A stretch of 40,840 bases of DNA from Candidatus Saccharibacteria bacterium UBA5145. Its GTDB lineage: Bacteria; Patescibacteriota; Saccharimonadia; Saccharimonadales; UBA4665. A program made the translations under genes and the position numbers. Numbering within the stretch: position 1 is the first letter of the stretch; each line of letters starts with the position of its first letter. A model generated the notes under the pieces. The model was not told where the DNA came from. It saw nothing but the letters and a program-made list of their open reading frames with translations, and ran no database searches. The DNA lies in the NCBI GenBank assembly GCA_002413865.1, contig DHXX01000012.1, forward strand, positions 95,583-136,422, given 5' to 3'. Of this stretch, positions 8,337 to 16,366 are shown in pieces.

Positions 8337-8927
8337 TTGTTCGGTATGGATATTTACAAAGACGTGGCTGATCGGCTGGCGCAACCGGGCGCAATCGGGG
8401 TTATCCCGACCGACACCGTCTATGGAGTCGTTTGTCGAGCCGCCGACGCAGTCGCGGTGAAGCGTTTGTACGCCCTCAAACAGCGCGCCGCCAAGCCGGG
8501 CACGATCATGGCCGCGACCATTGAACAGTTAGAAGAACTCGGTATCAAGCGCCGCTATTTGACGGCCGTGCAGGAGTTTTGGCCGGGTGCCGTCAGTGTC
8601 GTGATAGCTTGTGGCCCGGAACTCGAAAGCTTGCACCAAGGGAAGCTAAGCCTAGCGGTCCGCCTGCCCGACTTAGCGACGCTGCAAGCCCTCCTAGCGC
8701 AAACCGGGCCGCTCCTGACGACGAGCGCCAACCAACCGGGCGAACCGGTCGCGGCGACGATCGAGCAGGCCCAGCGCTATTTTGGCCAGACCGTCGATTT
8801 CTACGTCGATGGCGGTGACGTGTCTGACCGCCAGCCATCGACAGTCATCCGCGTCGTCGATGACGCCGTCGAAGTGCTCCGACCGGGCGCAGTTGATATT
8901 AACGATAACCAGGAGATAAACGCATGA
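8337..8927 (+). CDS. tsaC: L-threonylcarbamoyladenylate synthase (Sua5/YrdC/TsaC family)
   Basis: Makes threonylcarbamoyl-AMP from threonine, bicarbonate and ATP, the first step of the universal t6A37 modification of ANN-decoding tRNAs. 196 aa, which is YrdC-domain length without the Sua5 C-terminal domain. Signature stretches are IPTDTVYGV (about 23-31), LYALKQR.AKPG (about 44-57), the FWPGAVSVVI segment and LLTTSANQPGEP. The frame opens at TTG 8337, 13 nt after an AAGGAG (8318-8323). The first ATG in frame is 8346 (codon 4), and either could be used. First gene of a tight operon with the MazG-like and Nudix genes; the next start overlaps its stop. Confidence 0.92.
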   Translation: MFGMDIYKDVADRLAQPGAIGVIPTDTVYGVVCRAADAVAVKRLYALKQRAAKPGTIMAATIEQLEELGIKRRYLTAVQEFWPGAVSVVIACGPELESLHQGKLSLAVRLPDLATLQALLAQTGPLLTTSANQPGEPVAATIEQAQRYFGQTVDFYVDGGDVSDRQPSTVIRVVDDAVEVLRPGAVDINDNQEINA

Positions 8928-9256
8928 CATTTGATGAATACCAACAACAAGCCATTACCACCGCCATCGTCCACCCCGATCCGCAGATGGATAAGACCAT
9001 TTACGCCATGGGTGTTGCCGGCGAGGCCGGGGAAGTGATTGAAAAGTGGAAAAAGATTGTCGCTTACAAAGACGGCGTGGTCAGCCCGGAAGACCGGGCG
9101 GAACTCGCCAAAGAACTCGGTGACGTCATGTGGTACATCGCGGTCCTGGCCCATAGTCTCGACCTTTCTTTGGATCAAATCGCCACCACCAATTTGCAAA
9201 AACTAGCCGACCGTAAAGAACGTGGTGTCCAAAAGGGCAGCGGTGATAACCGGTGA
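8924..9256 (+). CDS. MazG-like nucleotide pyrophosphohydrolase
   Basis: Small all-alpha NTP pyrophosphohydrolase of the MazG/iMazG group, which hydrolyses (d)NTPs to monophosphates and may clean damaged nucleotides. 110 aa, one domain. The metal-binding acidic residues are visible: GEAGEVIE (E34, E37, E40) and KELGDVMW (E64, D67), the usual EExxE...ExxD pattern. It overlaps the tsaC stop by 4 nt (ATGA type) and is itself overlapped by the next GTG start. The operon mixes tRNA modification with nucleotide-pool housekeeping. Confidence 0.88.
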   Translation: MTFDEYQQQAITTAIVHPDPQMDKTIYAMGVAGEAGEVIEKWKKIVAYKDGVVSPEDRAELAKELGDVMWYIAVLAHSLDLSLDQIATTNLQKLADRKERGVQKGSGDNR

Positions 9257-9705
9257 ACGACGACACCGCTACCCCGCACGCCGCTGCCCACGTCCTGTTG
9301 CGTAAAGACAATACGATAGCCTTCGTGCTACGCAGCGCGACGGGCTGGATGGACGGACATTATGGCTTGCCGGCTGGTCGGGTCGAGAAAAACGAAAGTT
9401 TTAGAGCCGCCGCCGCTCGGGAGGCCAAGGAAGAAGTTGGCGTCGACCTGACGGCGGCCGAGCTTGTGCCCACGTTGACCGTCCACCGTGACAGCCAAGA
9501 TCTCGGGGGCTGGGTCGAGATCTATTTCACCGCCTTGTCATGGTCGGGCGAGCCCTATAACGCCGAGCCCGCCAAGCACAGCGAGCTAGCGTGGCTGGAT
9601 ATCGATAATCTGCCCGAAAATCTGATGCCCGGTCTTAATTATTGCCTCCAACAGATCAAAGACAAGCAATCCTACGCCGAGTACGGCTGGGACGAGACTG
9701 ATTGA
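9253..9705 (+). CDS. Nudix hydrolase
   Basis: Hydrolyses a nucleoside diphosphate linked to another group; the exact substrate cannot be read from sequence. 150 aa. The Nudix box is complete at residues 42-64 (G-x5-E-x7-REAKEEVG), with E57, E60 and E61 as metal ligands. It starts with GTG at 9253, overlapping the stop of the MazG-like gene, so translational coupling is likely. No ribosome site of its own is needed. The gene ends 10 bp before the convergent EEP-hydrolase gene. A second, unrelated Nudix gene lies at 35462-35884. Confidence 0.9.
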   Translation: MNDDTATPHAAAHVLLRKDNTIAFVLRSATGWMDGHYGLPAGRVEKNESFRAAAAREAKEEVGVDLTAAELVPTLTVHRDSQDLGGWVEIYFTALSWSGEPYNAEPAKHSELAWLDIDNLPENLMPGLNYCLQQIKDKQSYAEYGWDETD

Positions 9706-9714
9706 TCGGTTTCG

Positions 9715-10449
9715 TTAAGCTACGAGCTCAAAATCTAAAATAATGGCCTGGTGATCGGACGCTAGCTTGTCTGACGCTTTAAAACTATTCACTTTGACCC
9801 CATCACTCACGAATATGTAATCGCAGACCTCTTTTTTGGATGTTAACTGCGTCCGGGTCGTCGTCAGCTGATAATCGACCGACAAGTTCCGCAAACTGGC
9901 ATTGATTAATTCGAGCGATTGGCTATGGGGTGCCAGATTGAAGTCGCCCGCCAGTATGATCGGTCCGTCGAGGCGCTTAATGTAAGCGGCGATTTGCTCC
10001 ATTTGGCGTAGGGTTTGCTGGTCGCCGTTTTTATGCTGGCGGACATGGTGGCCGTGGTGGTTGAGGATGTTAAGTTTAACGTCGCCGATGCTGACTTGGA
10101 CGTGCTGGAGGTTCCGGATGTTGTAATCGTCGGAGTCAAAGTCAAAGTCGTCTTTGTAAGTCAGGTTCGTAAAAATTGTTTTTGAAACAGTAAAAGGGAA
10201 TTGGCTCAGAATGGCGTTGCCAAACGACGCTTTTTTGTTCATCAGATTGAACGAGAAGACAGGCGACATGTAGGCATCGGCATAACCTTGATCGACTTGC
10301 AATTTCTCGAGCGGTACGGCGAAGGCGCCATCGCCTTCGGTGCTGATTATTTCCTGCAGACAGACGAAAGTCGCTGCTTCGTCGCTCAGTAAGTCGGCCA
10401 GTTGGTGCTCGAGCCGACCACCCCAGGCATTTAATTGGACTAGTTTCAC
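9715..10449 (-). CDS. Endonuclease/exonuclease/phosphatase (EEP) family hydrolase
   Basis: Metal-dependent phosphodiesterase of the EEP (DNase I / exonuclease III / inositol-phosphatase) superfamily. 244 aa. Catalytic positions visible are N7, E33 in LQEI, H131/H132, D169 and N171 in AGDFN, D210 in CDYIF and D232-H233 in SDHQA. Lack of a signal peptide suggests a cytoplasmic enzyme. The substrate could be DNA, a phospholipid head group or a nucleotide. The ATG overlaps the stop of the upstream MurC-like gene (ATGA), so the two are co-translated, although no direct functional link with peptidoglycan is known to me. Confidence 0.85.
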   Translation of the reverse strand: MKLVQLNAWGGRLEHQLADLLSDEAATFVCLQEIISTEGDGAFAVPLEKLQVDQGYADAYMSPVFSFNLMNKKASFGNAILSQFPFTVSKTIFTNLTYKDDFDFDSDDYNIRNLQHVQVSIGDVKLNILNHHGHHVRQHKNGDQQTLRQMEQIAAYIKRLDGPIILAGDFNLAPHSQSLELINASLRNLSVDYQLTTTRTQLTSKKEVCDYIFVSDGVKVNSFKASDKLASDHQAIILDFELVA

Positions 10450-11747
10450 GCCTTAAATTCTTTGCGGAGCCAGTCATCGAGGCTGCCACCACCACCACCG
10501 GCCATGCCGACGACCATGTCGCCGTTATCGAGGTGTTGCCGGATGGTTTGCTTGAGGGCTTGATTGGTCTCGGCTGGGACGGCGATCGAGGGGTCGGCCA
10601 GGTGTGATATCAATTCGGCCGGTGGGATGATGCGTTGGGTCGGGTCTTCACGAGCCAAGTAACTCGGCAACCAGTAGACTTTGCTAGCCTCGCTCAAACA
10701 GTCACCGTAATCATCGATTTGGAAGTGTTGGCGGCGGTTGGTTAACGGTTCGTAGACGACGACGACATTTTGATTAGCTGCGGCGGCCATCTCGAGGGCG
10801 ACACTCATCGCGCCGCGGATTTTTTCGGGGGTGTGGGCGTAGTCGCTAAACAGCCCGGGCGTGATCATCTCCATCCGCCGCGCCAGGCCGGGGAAGGCGT
10901 TGACGAGCGGTATGAGCGTTTCGATGGGCGCGCCACAGGCTTTGTGGACGGCTTGGATGGCCAACCAGGCGTCGAGCCGGTTATAGAAGCCTTTGAGCGT
11001 TAGCTGGCCAATCGGCGGGTGGGCGGGGTCTTGGACGTGCAGGCGGCCACCAGGCTCGCTATCGAGCTGTAAGTAAGCGGCGTCGTCCTGCCAGAGCACT
11101 ACAAATTTGCTCTGATTGATAAAATCGCGAAAGGCCATTTGGTAGTCATCGCGCGTCGGGAAGATTTCATGGTGATCCCAGCTGACGCCCGTAATCAAGC
11201 TGATGGCTGGCTGGTAGGCCAAAAAGTTGCGGTCGAATTCGTCGGCCTCGTAGACGAAGTACTGGCTGGCGGGGTCGTATTCGCCCATGTCGCCGTAGCT
11301 GACTTTGGCCGGCAGTAAGTAGCTGAGTGGTTGCCCGAGTTGCTTGAATAGCCAGGTCACCATGGCGGTGGTGGTGGTCTTGCCGTGGGTGCCGGCAATC
11401 GCGATCAGCTTGAGCTTTTTGTCGTCCAGAATAGTATTCAACAGTTCGTCGCGTTTACTGGTCTTGATGTGCTGTTCGTGGCAAAAAGCGAGTTCCGGGG
11501 CGTTCGGATTTTCGAGGGGCAGGGCCGAGGTGTAGACGAACCAGTCGATCGAGTGCTCGGCGTGAGTCCGGGCGATGGCGGCGCGGGTTTGGCCGATGTG
11601 AATATTGGTCACGCCGTGCTTCCGCAAGTATTGGATATACTGCGAGTCTTGTTTGTCGGAACCGGATACGGTGTAGCCCGCCTCGAGGGCGATTTGGGCC
11701 AGTGGCCCGATGCCGGCGCCGCCTATACCAGAAAAATAGATGTGCAT
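10446..11747 (-). CDS. murC: UDP-N-acetylmuramate--amino-acid ligase (MurC/Mpl type Mur ligase)
   Basis: ATP-dependent Mur ligase that adds L-alanine (MurC) or a peptide (Mpl) to UDP-MurNAc in peptidoglycan synthesis. 433 aa, close to MurC length. The N-terminal Rossmann domain begins HIYFSGIGGAGIGPLAQIA, the hallmark of MurC/Mpl binding to the UDP-MurNAc pyrophosphate. The P-loop GTHGKTTT is at residues 119-126, followed by EADEFDR, SWDHHEIFPT and the C-terminal-domain DYAHTPEKI. MurC is the more likely call because one complete ligase set is expected, but Mpl cannot be excluded by eye. It forms an operon with the downstream EEP hydrolase. Confidence 0.88.
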   Translation of the reverse strand: MHIYFSGIGGAGIGPLAQIALEAGYTVSGSDKQDSQYIQYLRKHGVTNIHIGQTRAAIARTHAEHSIDWFVYTSALPLENPNAPELAFCHEQHIKTSKRDELLNTILDDKKLKLIAIAGTHGKTTTTAMVTWLFKQLGQPLSYLLPAKVSYGDMGEYDPASQYFVYEADEFDRNFLAYQPAISLITGVSWDHHEIFPTRDDYQMAFRDFINQSKFVVLWQDDAAYLQLDSEPGGRLHVQDPAHPPIGQLTLKGFYNRLDAWLAIQAVHKACGAPIETLIPLVNAFPGLARRMEMITPGLFSDYAHTPEKIRGAMSVALEMAAAANQNVVVVYEPLTNRRQHFQIDDYGDCLSEASKVYWLPSYLAREDPTQRIIPPAELISHLADPSIAVPAETNQALKQTIRQHLDNGDMVVGMAGGGGGSLDDWLRKEFKA

Positions 11748-11822
11748 GACTACCAGTATCGATTATCGAGCACCATCTAGCAAGTCAAACGGCAAACGGG
11801 GTACAATGTAATCACTAGCGAT

Positions 11823-12428
11823 ATGAATAAAAAGGAACTGCACCACCTCTGGACTAAGTTACGCGGCGTCAAGCCATGGTATTTCTTGATCATTGCTCTC
11901 ATCAGTATTGGGGTCAGCGCGACGGCGTTACGCGCCAACAACCAGCACATGATCAAGCTGCGCGACGCCGTCTATGCCGCCGACAAGGCTAACGGCGATG
12001 TCCAGGGCACGCTCCAAGCGCTCCAGGCGTATGTTGTGGCCCACATGAACACCAACCTGAGCGCCGGCCCCCAGGCGGTGCACCCGCCCATACAGCTGAA
12101 ATACACCTACGATCGCTTAGTCCAAGCTCAGAGCGACCAAGTAGCTAAAAGCAACACCCAGATCTATAACGACGCCCAGCACTACTGCGAACAACAAAAC
12201 TCATCTGACTTTTCGGGCCGCAACCGGGTTCCTTGCATCGAACAATACGTCCAGGGGCACGGTGTTAATCTGCCAACGATCCCCGACGCCCTCTATAAGT
12301 TTGATTTTATCGCCCCCGCCTGGTCACCCGATCTGGCCGGCTGGAGCATGGTGTTTGCTGTCTTGAGCAGCCTGCTGTTTGTTATCTCGCTCATCGTCTA
12401 CAACTTCTTCAAGAAAAACATCCTCTGA
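11823..12428 (+). CDS. Unknown two-membrane-segment protein
   Basis: 201 aa, family not recognised. One membrane segment at about residues 20-37 and another at about 170-192 flank a hydrophilic loop of about 130 residues, which is probably outside the cell. The loop is helical and Gln/Ala-rich, and has two cysteines about 16 residues apart (in HYCEQQ and RVPCIEQ) that could form a disulfide, possibly a DsbA-like substrate. The tail FFKKNIL is basic and cytoplasmic. A TACAAT box lies at 11802-11807; no clear ribosome site. Transcribed divergently from murC. Confidence 0.7.
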   Translation: MNKKELHHLWTKLRGVKPWYFLIIALISIGVSATALRANNQHMIKLRDAVYAADKANGDVQGTLQALQAYVVAHMNTNLSAGPQAVHPPIQLKYTYDRLVQAQSDQVAKSNTQIYNDAQHYCEQQNSSDFSGRNRVPCIEQYVQGHGVNLPTIPDALYKFDFIAPAWSPDLAGWSMVFAVLSSLLFVISLIVYNFFKKNIL

Positions 12429-12429
12429 A

Positions 12430-12486
12430 AGCGCTAGTAGGCGGGGACTGGTAGATGGTAATTAGGGGCGGCTCGGGAGCTTCCTA
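12430..12486. repeat. Heptad-word repeat element 7 (short)
   Basis: GGTAGAT and GGTAATT-type words precede a GGCTCGGGAGC core, and a short TTCCTAT arm follows. It directly abuts dispersed repeat copy 2. Confidence 0.5.
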
Positions 12487-12715
12487 TTTGTCTACTGCTG
12501 GAGACATCACTGCAATGATATTCAAATCTACACTTTTCTTCCTCCTTCCCTTACTTTGGGCCGCCAACGCTCCAGAGCAGAGCTCTGTCACTGAAAGCAA
12601 AACTCTTGGGGCAGGACACTACGCGCGGGGCCAAAGAGCCGCTTGTTTCTGCGCCGTCAGAACGCCTTCGGCGGTTCCATATAATTTTCTATTAGATGAT
12701 ATGGAACTTGGCAGC
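12487..12715 (-). repeat. Dispersed structured repeat, copy 2 (inverted)
   Basis: Read on the minus strand it follows copies 1 and 3: a start hairpin (GTTCCATAT 12674-12682 with ATATGGAAC 12699-12707), a GCCGAAGGCGTTCTG block, GTGTCCTGCCCCAAGAGTTTTG, an AAAGTAAGGGAAGGAGG run and a GTGATGTCTCCAGC right end. The CTTACTTT hairpin arm found in the other copies is interrupted here. A 111-codon frame runs through it (12455-12790) but is not believed. Confidence 0.7.
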
Positions 12716-12884
12716 CAGCTGGATTCAGAAACAAACAGCTCCTTGTCTCCGGCTCCGTTTAGTGGTCGGTTTCAGCTCCCGGGTTTGTGATTACATAAAA
12801 CCCGCACCTGTAGCTTGGAGCTCGAGCTAGCCCGGACTAAAGAGTCACCGGAGGGGCTAGGTGCTGGTAGGGCTGAATCAAGAC
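12716..12884. other. Spacer between inverted repeat copies
   Basis: About 170 bp between copies 2 and 3, with several short GC-rich dyads (for example GGAGCTCGAGCTAGCC near 12818). No gene, promoter or known RNA is seen. Confidence 0.4.
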
Positions 12885-13090
12885 AGCACTCCGTTCCGTT
12901 TCTTCGTATGAAGAAAATTAACGGAACCGCCGTAGGCGTTGTGCTGGCGCAGCCCTAGCAGTGGCTAGACACCCCGCGGGAGTCGTCCGTCCGGGGAGTT
13001 TTGCTTACTTTTTAAAAAGTAAGGGAGGGAGGGAAGCATTTAATTTATAAATCAGTAAAAGTGATGTCTCCAGCGGTAGACGAATATGAA
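12885..13090 (+). repeat. Dispersed structured repeat, copy 3
   Basis: It starts with a hairpin pairing GTTCCGTT (12893-12900) with AACGGAAC (12920-12927) around TCTTC-GTAT-GAAGA. Then come GCCGTAGGCGTT, a GGGGAGTTTTG block, a CTTACTTT-TTAA-AAAGTAAG hairpin (about 13004-13023), a GGGAGGGAGGGAAG run and GTGATGTCTCCAGC. The start hairpin keeps pairing relative to copy 2 although bases differ. Confidence 0.7.
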
Positions 13091-13118
13091 ACGACCGGCG
13101 TGGTTATGGATTGATTAG

Positions 13119-13163
13119 ATCCCAGCCGGAGCCTGTGCTGAACTTGTTTCAGTGCTGGGATGA
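13119..13163. repeat. REP-like palindrome
   Basis: GATCCCAGC...GCTGGGATGACG forms a hairpin with a loop containing CTGAACTTGTTTCAG, a layout familiar from REP-type palindromes in other bacteria. Only one copy is clear in this window. Confidence 0.4.
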
Positions 13164-13182
13164 CGGTGAGTTTGGCGGGCGA

Positions 13183-13211
13183 AATAAAAACGTCCCTCTT
13201 ACGAAGGACGT
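13183..13211 (-). terminator. Rho-independent terminator of the 13234-13875 gene
   Basis: On the minus strand a stem ACGTCC/GGACGT, extended by two pairs past one mismatch, is followed by TTTTATTT. It lies 23 nt after the stop codon. Confidence 0.75.
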
Positions 13212-13233
13212 CTTCATTAAGCGTTACGCCAAA

Positions 13234-13875
13234 CTACGGTTTGCTAGTTGTAGAAGTATTGCTTGTGCCAGTTGGCGCGTTAGAGTTGGCTGCACCTTGA
13301 ACGCTGTTCGTGCTGGTGCCGGCAGCGCTTTGATCGCTACACTTTTGACCACTTGGGTTAGCCTTTTGGAAGGTTGCTACGGCCTTGGCAACTTGGCCAG
13401 AGTCCTGCAAGTTCTCCCAGAAAGTAACTTGAGAGCGGTTAATGACCATTTGGTCGAGCGGTGAGTGCAACTCACAACCGAGCTTGACGAGCGATACGCT
13501 GGTGTTGGCGGCGGCCGCGGTCGTGCCGGTGCTCGAAGTCTGCAAGTAGTAGATGTCGTTAACGACAAAGTACTTGCTGTTCAAAGTCGTGATCTTACCA
13601 AAGTAAACTTGGCCGGTGTTCAAGAAGACGGCTTGTAGTTTGCTGCTGTCAACATACTTTTGCTCGTCATTGTTTTTAGCACCGAGGCCAACCGTCAGAG
13701 CGGTGACGACTAATAAAATAGCGACCGCTGCAACCACGGCCATCGTAGCGATGCGGGTTAATTTGCTGCGATCAGCTTTGTTGTTTCTGCTTACTCCGGG
13801 GCCACCAACTGGTGCTGTTGCGTGAGCACCTGGGGCCGCAGCCTGCGTTTGTGTACTGCGATTTGAAAAATCCAT
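13234..13875 (-). CDS. Unknown membrane-anchored extracellular protein
   Basis: 213 aa, no family recognised. Residues 1-40 are Ala/Pro/Gly-rich and cytoplasmic, ending in a basic patch (KADRSKLTR). Residues 43-66 form one membrane segment. A small beta-rich domain follows (about 78-165: LQAVFLNTGQVYFGKITTLNSKYFVVNDIYYL...), then a Ser/Thr/Asn-rich tail. The domain pattern of a residue read-out followed by 'I.YL' recalls small conserved proteins of Saccharibacteria, from memory only. Two cysteines (in LGCELH and GQKCSDQ) could pair. A GGTGGAG ribosome site lies 12 nt before the ATG, and a clear terminator follows. Confidence 0.75.
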   Translation of the reverse strand: MDFSNRSTQTQAAAPGAHATAPVGGPGVSRNNKADRSKLTRIATMAVVAAVAILLVVTALTVGLGAKNNDEQKYVDSSKLQAVFLNTGQVYFGKITTLNSKYFVVNDIYYLQTSSTGTTAAAANTSVSLVKLGCELHSPLDQMVINRSQVTFWENLQDSGQVAKAVATFQKANPSGQKCSDQSAAGTSTNSVQGAANSNAPTGTSNTSTTSKP

Positions 13876-14044
13876 GCTTTTCTTACTCCACCTCTTAATA
13901 CTTTTTATGGTTACTGCCCCAGTGTAATACAGGCGTCACGCTAGCGCAATATTAAAAGCAAAAACGGTTTTGAATAGGGGCAATTACCCTGTGTATAAAG
14001 GTATGGCAGCGGGGCTCTAGATGAAAGATTTAATACGACAGGGG

Positions 14045-14074
14045 TTGACAAATAAAAACAGGCAAGAGTATGTT
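14045..14074 (+). promoter_or_regulatory. Sigma-70 type promoter
   Basis: TTGACA at 14045-14050, an 18-bp spacer and TATGTT at 14069-14074. Transcription would start near 14082, inside the longer reading frame that opens at 14021, which supports the internal start at 14114. Confidence 0.7.
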
Positions 14075-14113
14075 AGGTGTACATCACTAATGAATAAGAG
14101 AGGGAGAGCTACA

Positions 14114-14317
14114 ATGGCTTACAAGCACACAAACTCGAAAGGTGTCACGTACTACTTGAATTCTAAGGAAGTCACACTCCGCGGTGGCAAATTGCAACGC
14201 ATCTACTACTTCAGTAAAGACGAACGCCCAGAAGCAACTGACTTGCCAGCTGGCTACGAAGTCAACGAAAACCCCCGCAACGGTTTCTTGACCATCAAGC
14301 GCACAGTAAAAGCATAA
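14114..14317 (+). CDS. Conserved-looking 67-aa basic protein, probably highly expressed
   Basis: 67 aa starting MAYKHTNSKGVTYYLNSKEV and ending FLTIKRTVKA. It is rich in Lys, Tyr and Gly, with no membrane segment or cysteine, and reads as a small beta-rich domain. The frame is open from 14021, but the promoter at 14045-14074 and the AGGGAG ribosome site at about 14099 point to ATG 14114. A consensus -35, a ribosome site, one short gene and a strong terminator indicate a self-standing, well-expressed transcript. No function is recognised; the protein strikes me as typical of this lineage, but I cannot check that here. Confidence 0.85.
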   Translation: MAYKHTNSKGVTYYLNSKEVTLRGGKLQRIYYFSKDERPEATDLPAGYEVNENPRNGFLTIKRTVKA

Positions 14318-14370
14318 AGTAGCTCGCTACTTTAAGATTCCCGGTCTGCCAGCGTGCAGGCCGGGTTTTT
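14315..14370 (+). terminator. Double hairpin and rho-independent terminator
   Basis: A 9-bp dyad TAAAGTAGC/GCTACTTTA overlaps the stop codon (14315-14334). It is followed by the terminator stem CCCGGTCTGC/GCAGGCCGGG and TTTTT (14340-14370). Confidence 0.9.
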
Positions 14371-14406
14371 AAATTAAATATCAATCGATTCACCCCCTGG
14401 AGTTGT

Positions 14407-14412
14407 TATAAT
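14407..14412 (+). promoter_or_regulatory. -10 box of the ABC transporter operon (leaderless start)
   Basis: A perfect TATAAT ends 7 nt before ATG 14420, so transcription should begin at or next to the start codon. The -35 region is weak. Confidence 0.6.
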
Positions 14413-14419
14413 ATTGGCT

Positions 14420-15178
14420 ATGACCAACGCTATTCTGACCGTTACCGATCTTAGAAAAGCTTACGACGACCAAGTCGCGGTTGACGGTATCTCGTTTAGT
14501 GTTAAAAAAGGCGAGATTTTTGGCATCCTCGGACCGAATGGGGCCGGCAAAACTACCACTCTCGAGATGATCGAGACCCTGCGCTCGATTGACGGTGGTA
14601 CCATTATCCTCGACGGCCTCAACGTCGCTCGTCAGCCCGCCGCCGTCAAACGCATCATCGGCGTTCAGCCTCAGACTCCGGCCTTCCAGGACAAGCAAAA
14701 ATTATCAGAAATCATCGAAATGTTCGCCGCTGCCTACGGTGAAAAAGTCAACACCCAAGAGTTTTTGGATGATGTCGACCTCGGCGCCAAGGCCAATAGC
14801 TTTGCCGAGCAGCTGAGCGGTGGCCAGCGCCAGCGCCTCAGTATCGCCGCCGCCTTGGTGCACAGCCCAAAAGTATTCTTTTTGGACGAACCGACGACCG
14901 GGCTCGACCCCCAAGCCCGGCGCAATCTTTGGGATTTGATTCGTCAAGTCCGCGACCGCGGCGTCACCGTCATCATGACCACCCACTATCTCGACGAAGC
15001 CGAATTATTGTGTGATCGAGTCGCCATTATGGATCGCGGCCGGATTATCGCGCTCGATACCCCGCGCAACCTTATCCGTCAGCTACTGAAGCGTGGTTTC
15101 ACCAAGCAGCAACGCGTCGAACAGGCTAGTCTCGACGACGTCTTCATCGATTTAACCGGCAAAGCCCTCAGGGATTAA
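14420..15178 (+). CDS. ABC transporter ATP-binding protein
   Basis: ATPase subunit of an ABC-2 type exporter of the DrrA/CcmA/YadG kind. 252 aa from ATG 14420; a TTG two codons upstream is also in frame but lies in the predicted promoter. Walker A is GPNGAGKT (about 38-45), the signature LSGGQRQRLS is near 131, Walker B FFLDEPTTGLDP is near 153, and the switch histidine is in TTHYLDEAE. The C-terminus is short. The permease starts 11 bp downstream, so the pair forms one transporter. The substrate (drug, lipid or polymer) is unknown. Confidence 0.93.
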   Translation: MTNAILTVTDLRKAYDDQVAVDGISFSVKKGEIFGILGPNGAGKTTTLEMIETLRSIDGGTIILDGLNVARQPAAVKRIIGVQPQTPAFQDKQKLSEIIEMFAAAYGEKVNTQEFLDDVDLGAKANSFAEQLSGGQRQRLSIAAALVHSPKVFFLDEPTTGLDPQARRNLWDLIRQVRDRGVTVIMTTHYLDEAELLCDRVAIMDRGRIIALDTPRNLIRQLLKRGFTKQQRVEQASLDDVFIDLTGKALRD

Positions 15179-15189
15179 AAAGGCATGAA

Positions 15190-16317
15190 ATGAACCCACT
15201 GACTATCAAACAACAACTGCGCACCGTCCTCGTCCTGACCAAGCTCAACACGCGCCGCTTCTTTCGCGACCGTTTGGCCCAATTCTTCGCCATTCTATTC
15301 CCGCTCATTTTCTTATTTGTTTTCGGCGGACTCAGCAGCAGTAACGGTAATAATGTTTCGTTCCGCGTCGCCGTCATCAACCAGTCGACGAGCCCGTTTG
15401 CGACCACTTTCGTCAAGCAACTGACGGACGGCAAGATTTTCAAAGTCGATCCGGCCGTCCACAGCCTGTCCGCCGCCGAAGATAAACTGAGCCGCAGCCA
15501 GATCGACGGCATCATCGTCCTGCCCGGCAATTTTGGCGCCCTCGCTCCCGGCCAAACCTATCCTTCGGGGCAAGCCCAGCTGATCTACTCCCAAAGCAGT
15601 ACCGGCACCGGCCAAACGCTGAGCTCGATTCTGCAGGAGACATTCAAAAAGATTAATAGCAAATTTGTGGAGACCGCCGAGCCGTTTACGGTGACGAGTA
15701 AGCCACTCAATAAAAAGAGCCTGTCGTCGTTCGACTACACCTTTGCCGGCCTGCTCGGCTTTTCAATCGTTGGCCTCGGCATCTTTGGCCCGGTCAATGT
15801 CTTCCCAGAACTCAAAAAACAGGGTATTTTGCGCCGTTTGCACACCACGCCGCTGAAAGTCTGGCAGTACTTTATGGCCACCATGTTCAGTCAGGCGGCG
15901 ACCGGCTTGCTCTCAATCGGCATCCAGTTTATCGTCGCCATTACAGTGTTCCACCTAAAAGTGGTAGGCAACTATGCCGAAATAATTCCCTTTACTATCC
16001 TCAGCATTTTTATGATCCTCGGTATTGGTCTGGCGATCGGCGGTTGGGCCAAGAACGAGCGCCAGGCCGCGCCGCTCAGTAACATCGTCGTCTTCCCGAT
16101 GCTGTTTTTGTCCGGCACCTTCTTCCCGCGCTTCCTGATGCCGCACTGGCTGCAAACCCTGTCGGCCTACCTGCCGCTGACACCGGTGATAGACGGATTG
16201 CGCTTGCTGATTACCGAAGGCAAACACCTAGTCGATATCGGCCCCCAAATTGGTCTGATCGGCGTCTGGTTCGTTCTGATTTACCTGGCGGCGTTCCGCC
16301 TTTTCAAGTGGGAATAA
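15190..16317 (+). CDS. ABC-2 type transporter permease
   Basis: Membrane subunit partnering the ATPase just upstream. 375 aa with the typical order: one membrane helix at about 34-53, a large extracytoplasmic domain (about 55-185), then five C-terminal helices (about 187-370). FVFGG and the FPELKKQGILRRLHTTP coupling region are characteristic of ABC-2 permeases. The outer domain has no cysteines. A complete, intact gene. The pair resembles the DrrAB/YhfS-type drug or lipid exporters. Confidence 0.92.
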   Translation: MNPLTIKQQLRTVLVLTKLNTRRFFRDRLAQFFAILFPLIFLFVFGGLSSSNGNNVSFRVAVINQSTSPFATTFVKQLTDGKIFKVDPAVHSLSAAEDKLSRSQIDGIIVLPGNFGALAPGQTYPSGQAQLIYSQSSTGTGQTLSSILQETFKKINSKFVETAEPFTVTSKPLNKKSLSSFDYTFAGLLGFSIVGLGIFGPVNVFPELKKQGILRRLHTTPLKVWQYFMATMFSQAATGLLSIGIQFIVAITVFHLKVVGNYAEIIPFTILSIFMILGIGLAIGGWAKNERQAAPLSNIVVFPMLFLSGTFFPRFLMPHWLQTLSAYLPLTPVIDGLRLLITEGKHLVDIGPQIGLIGVWFVLIYLAAFRLFKWE

Positions 16318-16331
16318 AGTCATTCCTGCCC

Positions 16332-16360
16332 TTGTAAAATAAGCATAAAGGTGATACAAT
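16332..16360 (+). promoter_or_regulatory. Promoter with leaderless start
   Basis: TTGTAA (16332-16337), a 17-bp spacer and TACAAT (16355-16360). Only 6 nt separate the box from ATG 16367. Confidence 0.6.
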
Positions 16361-16366
16361 AGCGTT

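Noticed and set aside
12455..12790. 111-codon plus-strand frame
   Set aside because: It runs straight through dispersed repeat copy 2, has cysteine-rich unnatural composition and no ribosome site; the same DNA in copy 3 does not keep a frame.
14021..14113. 31-codon N-terminal extension of the 67-aa gene
   Set aside because: The promoter lies inside it, and the ribosome site fits ATG 14114.
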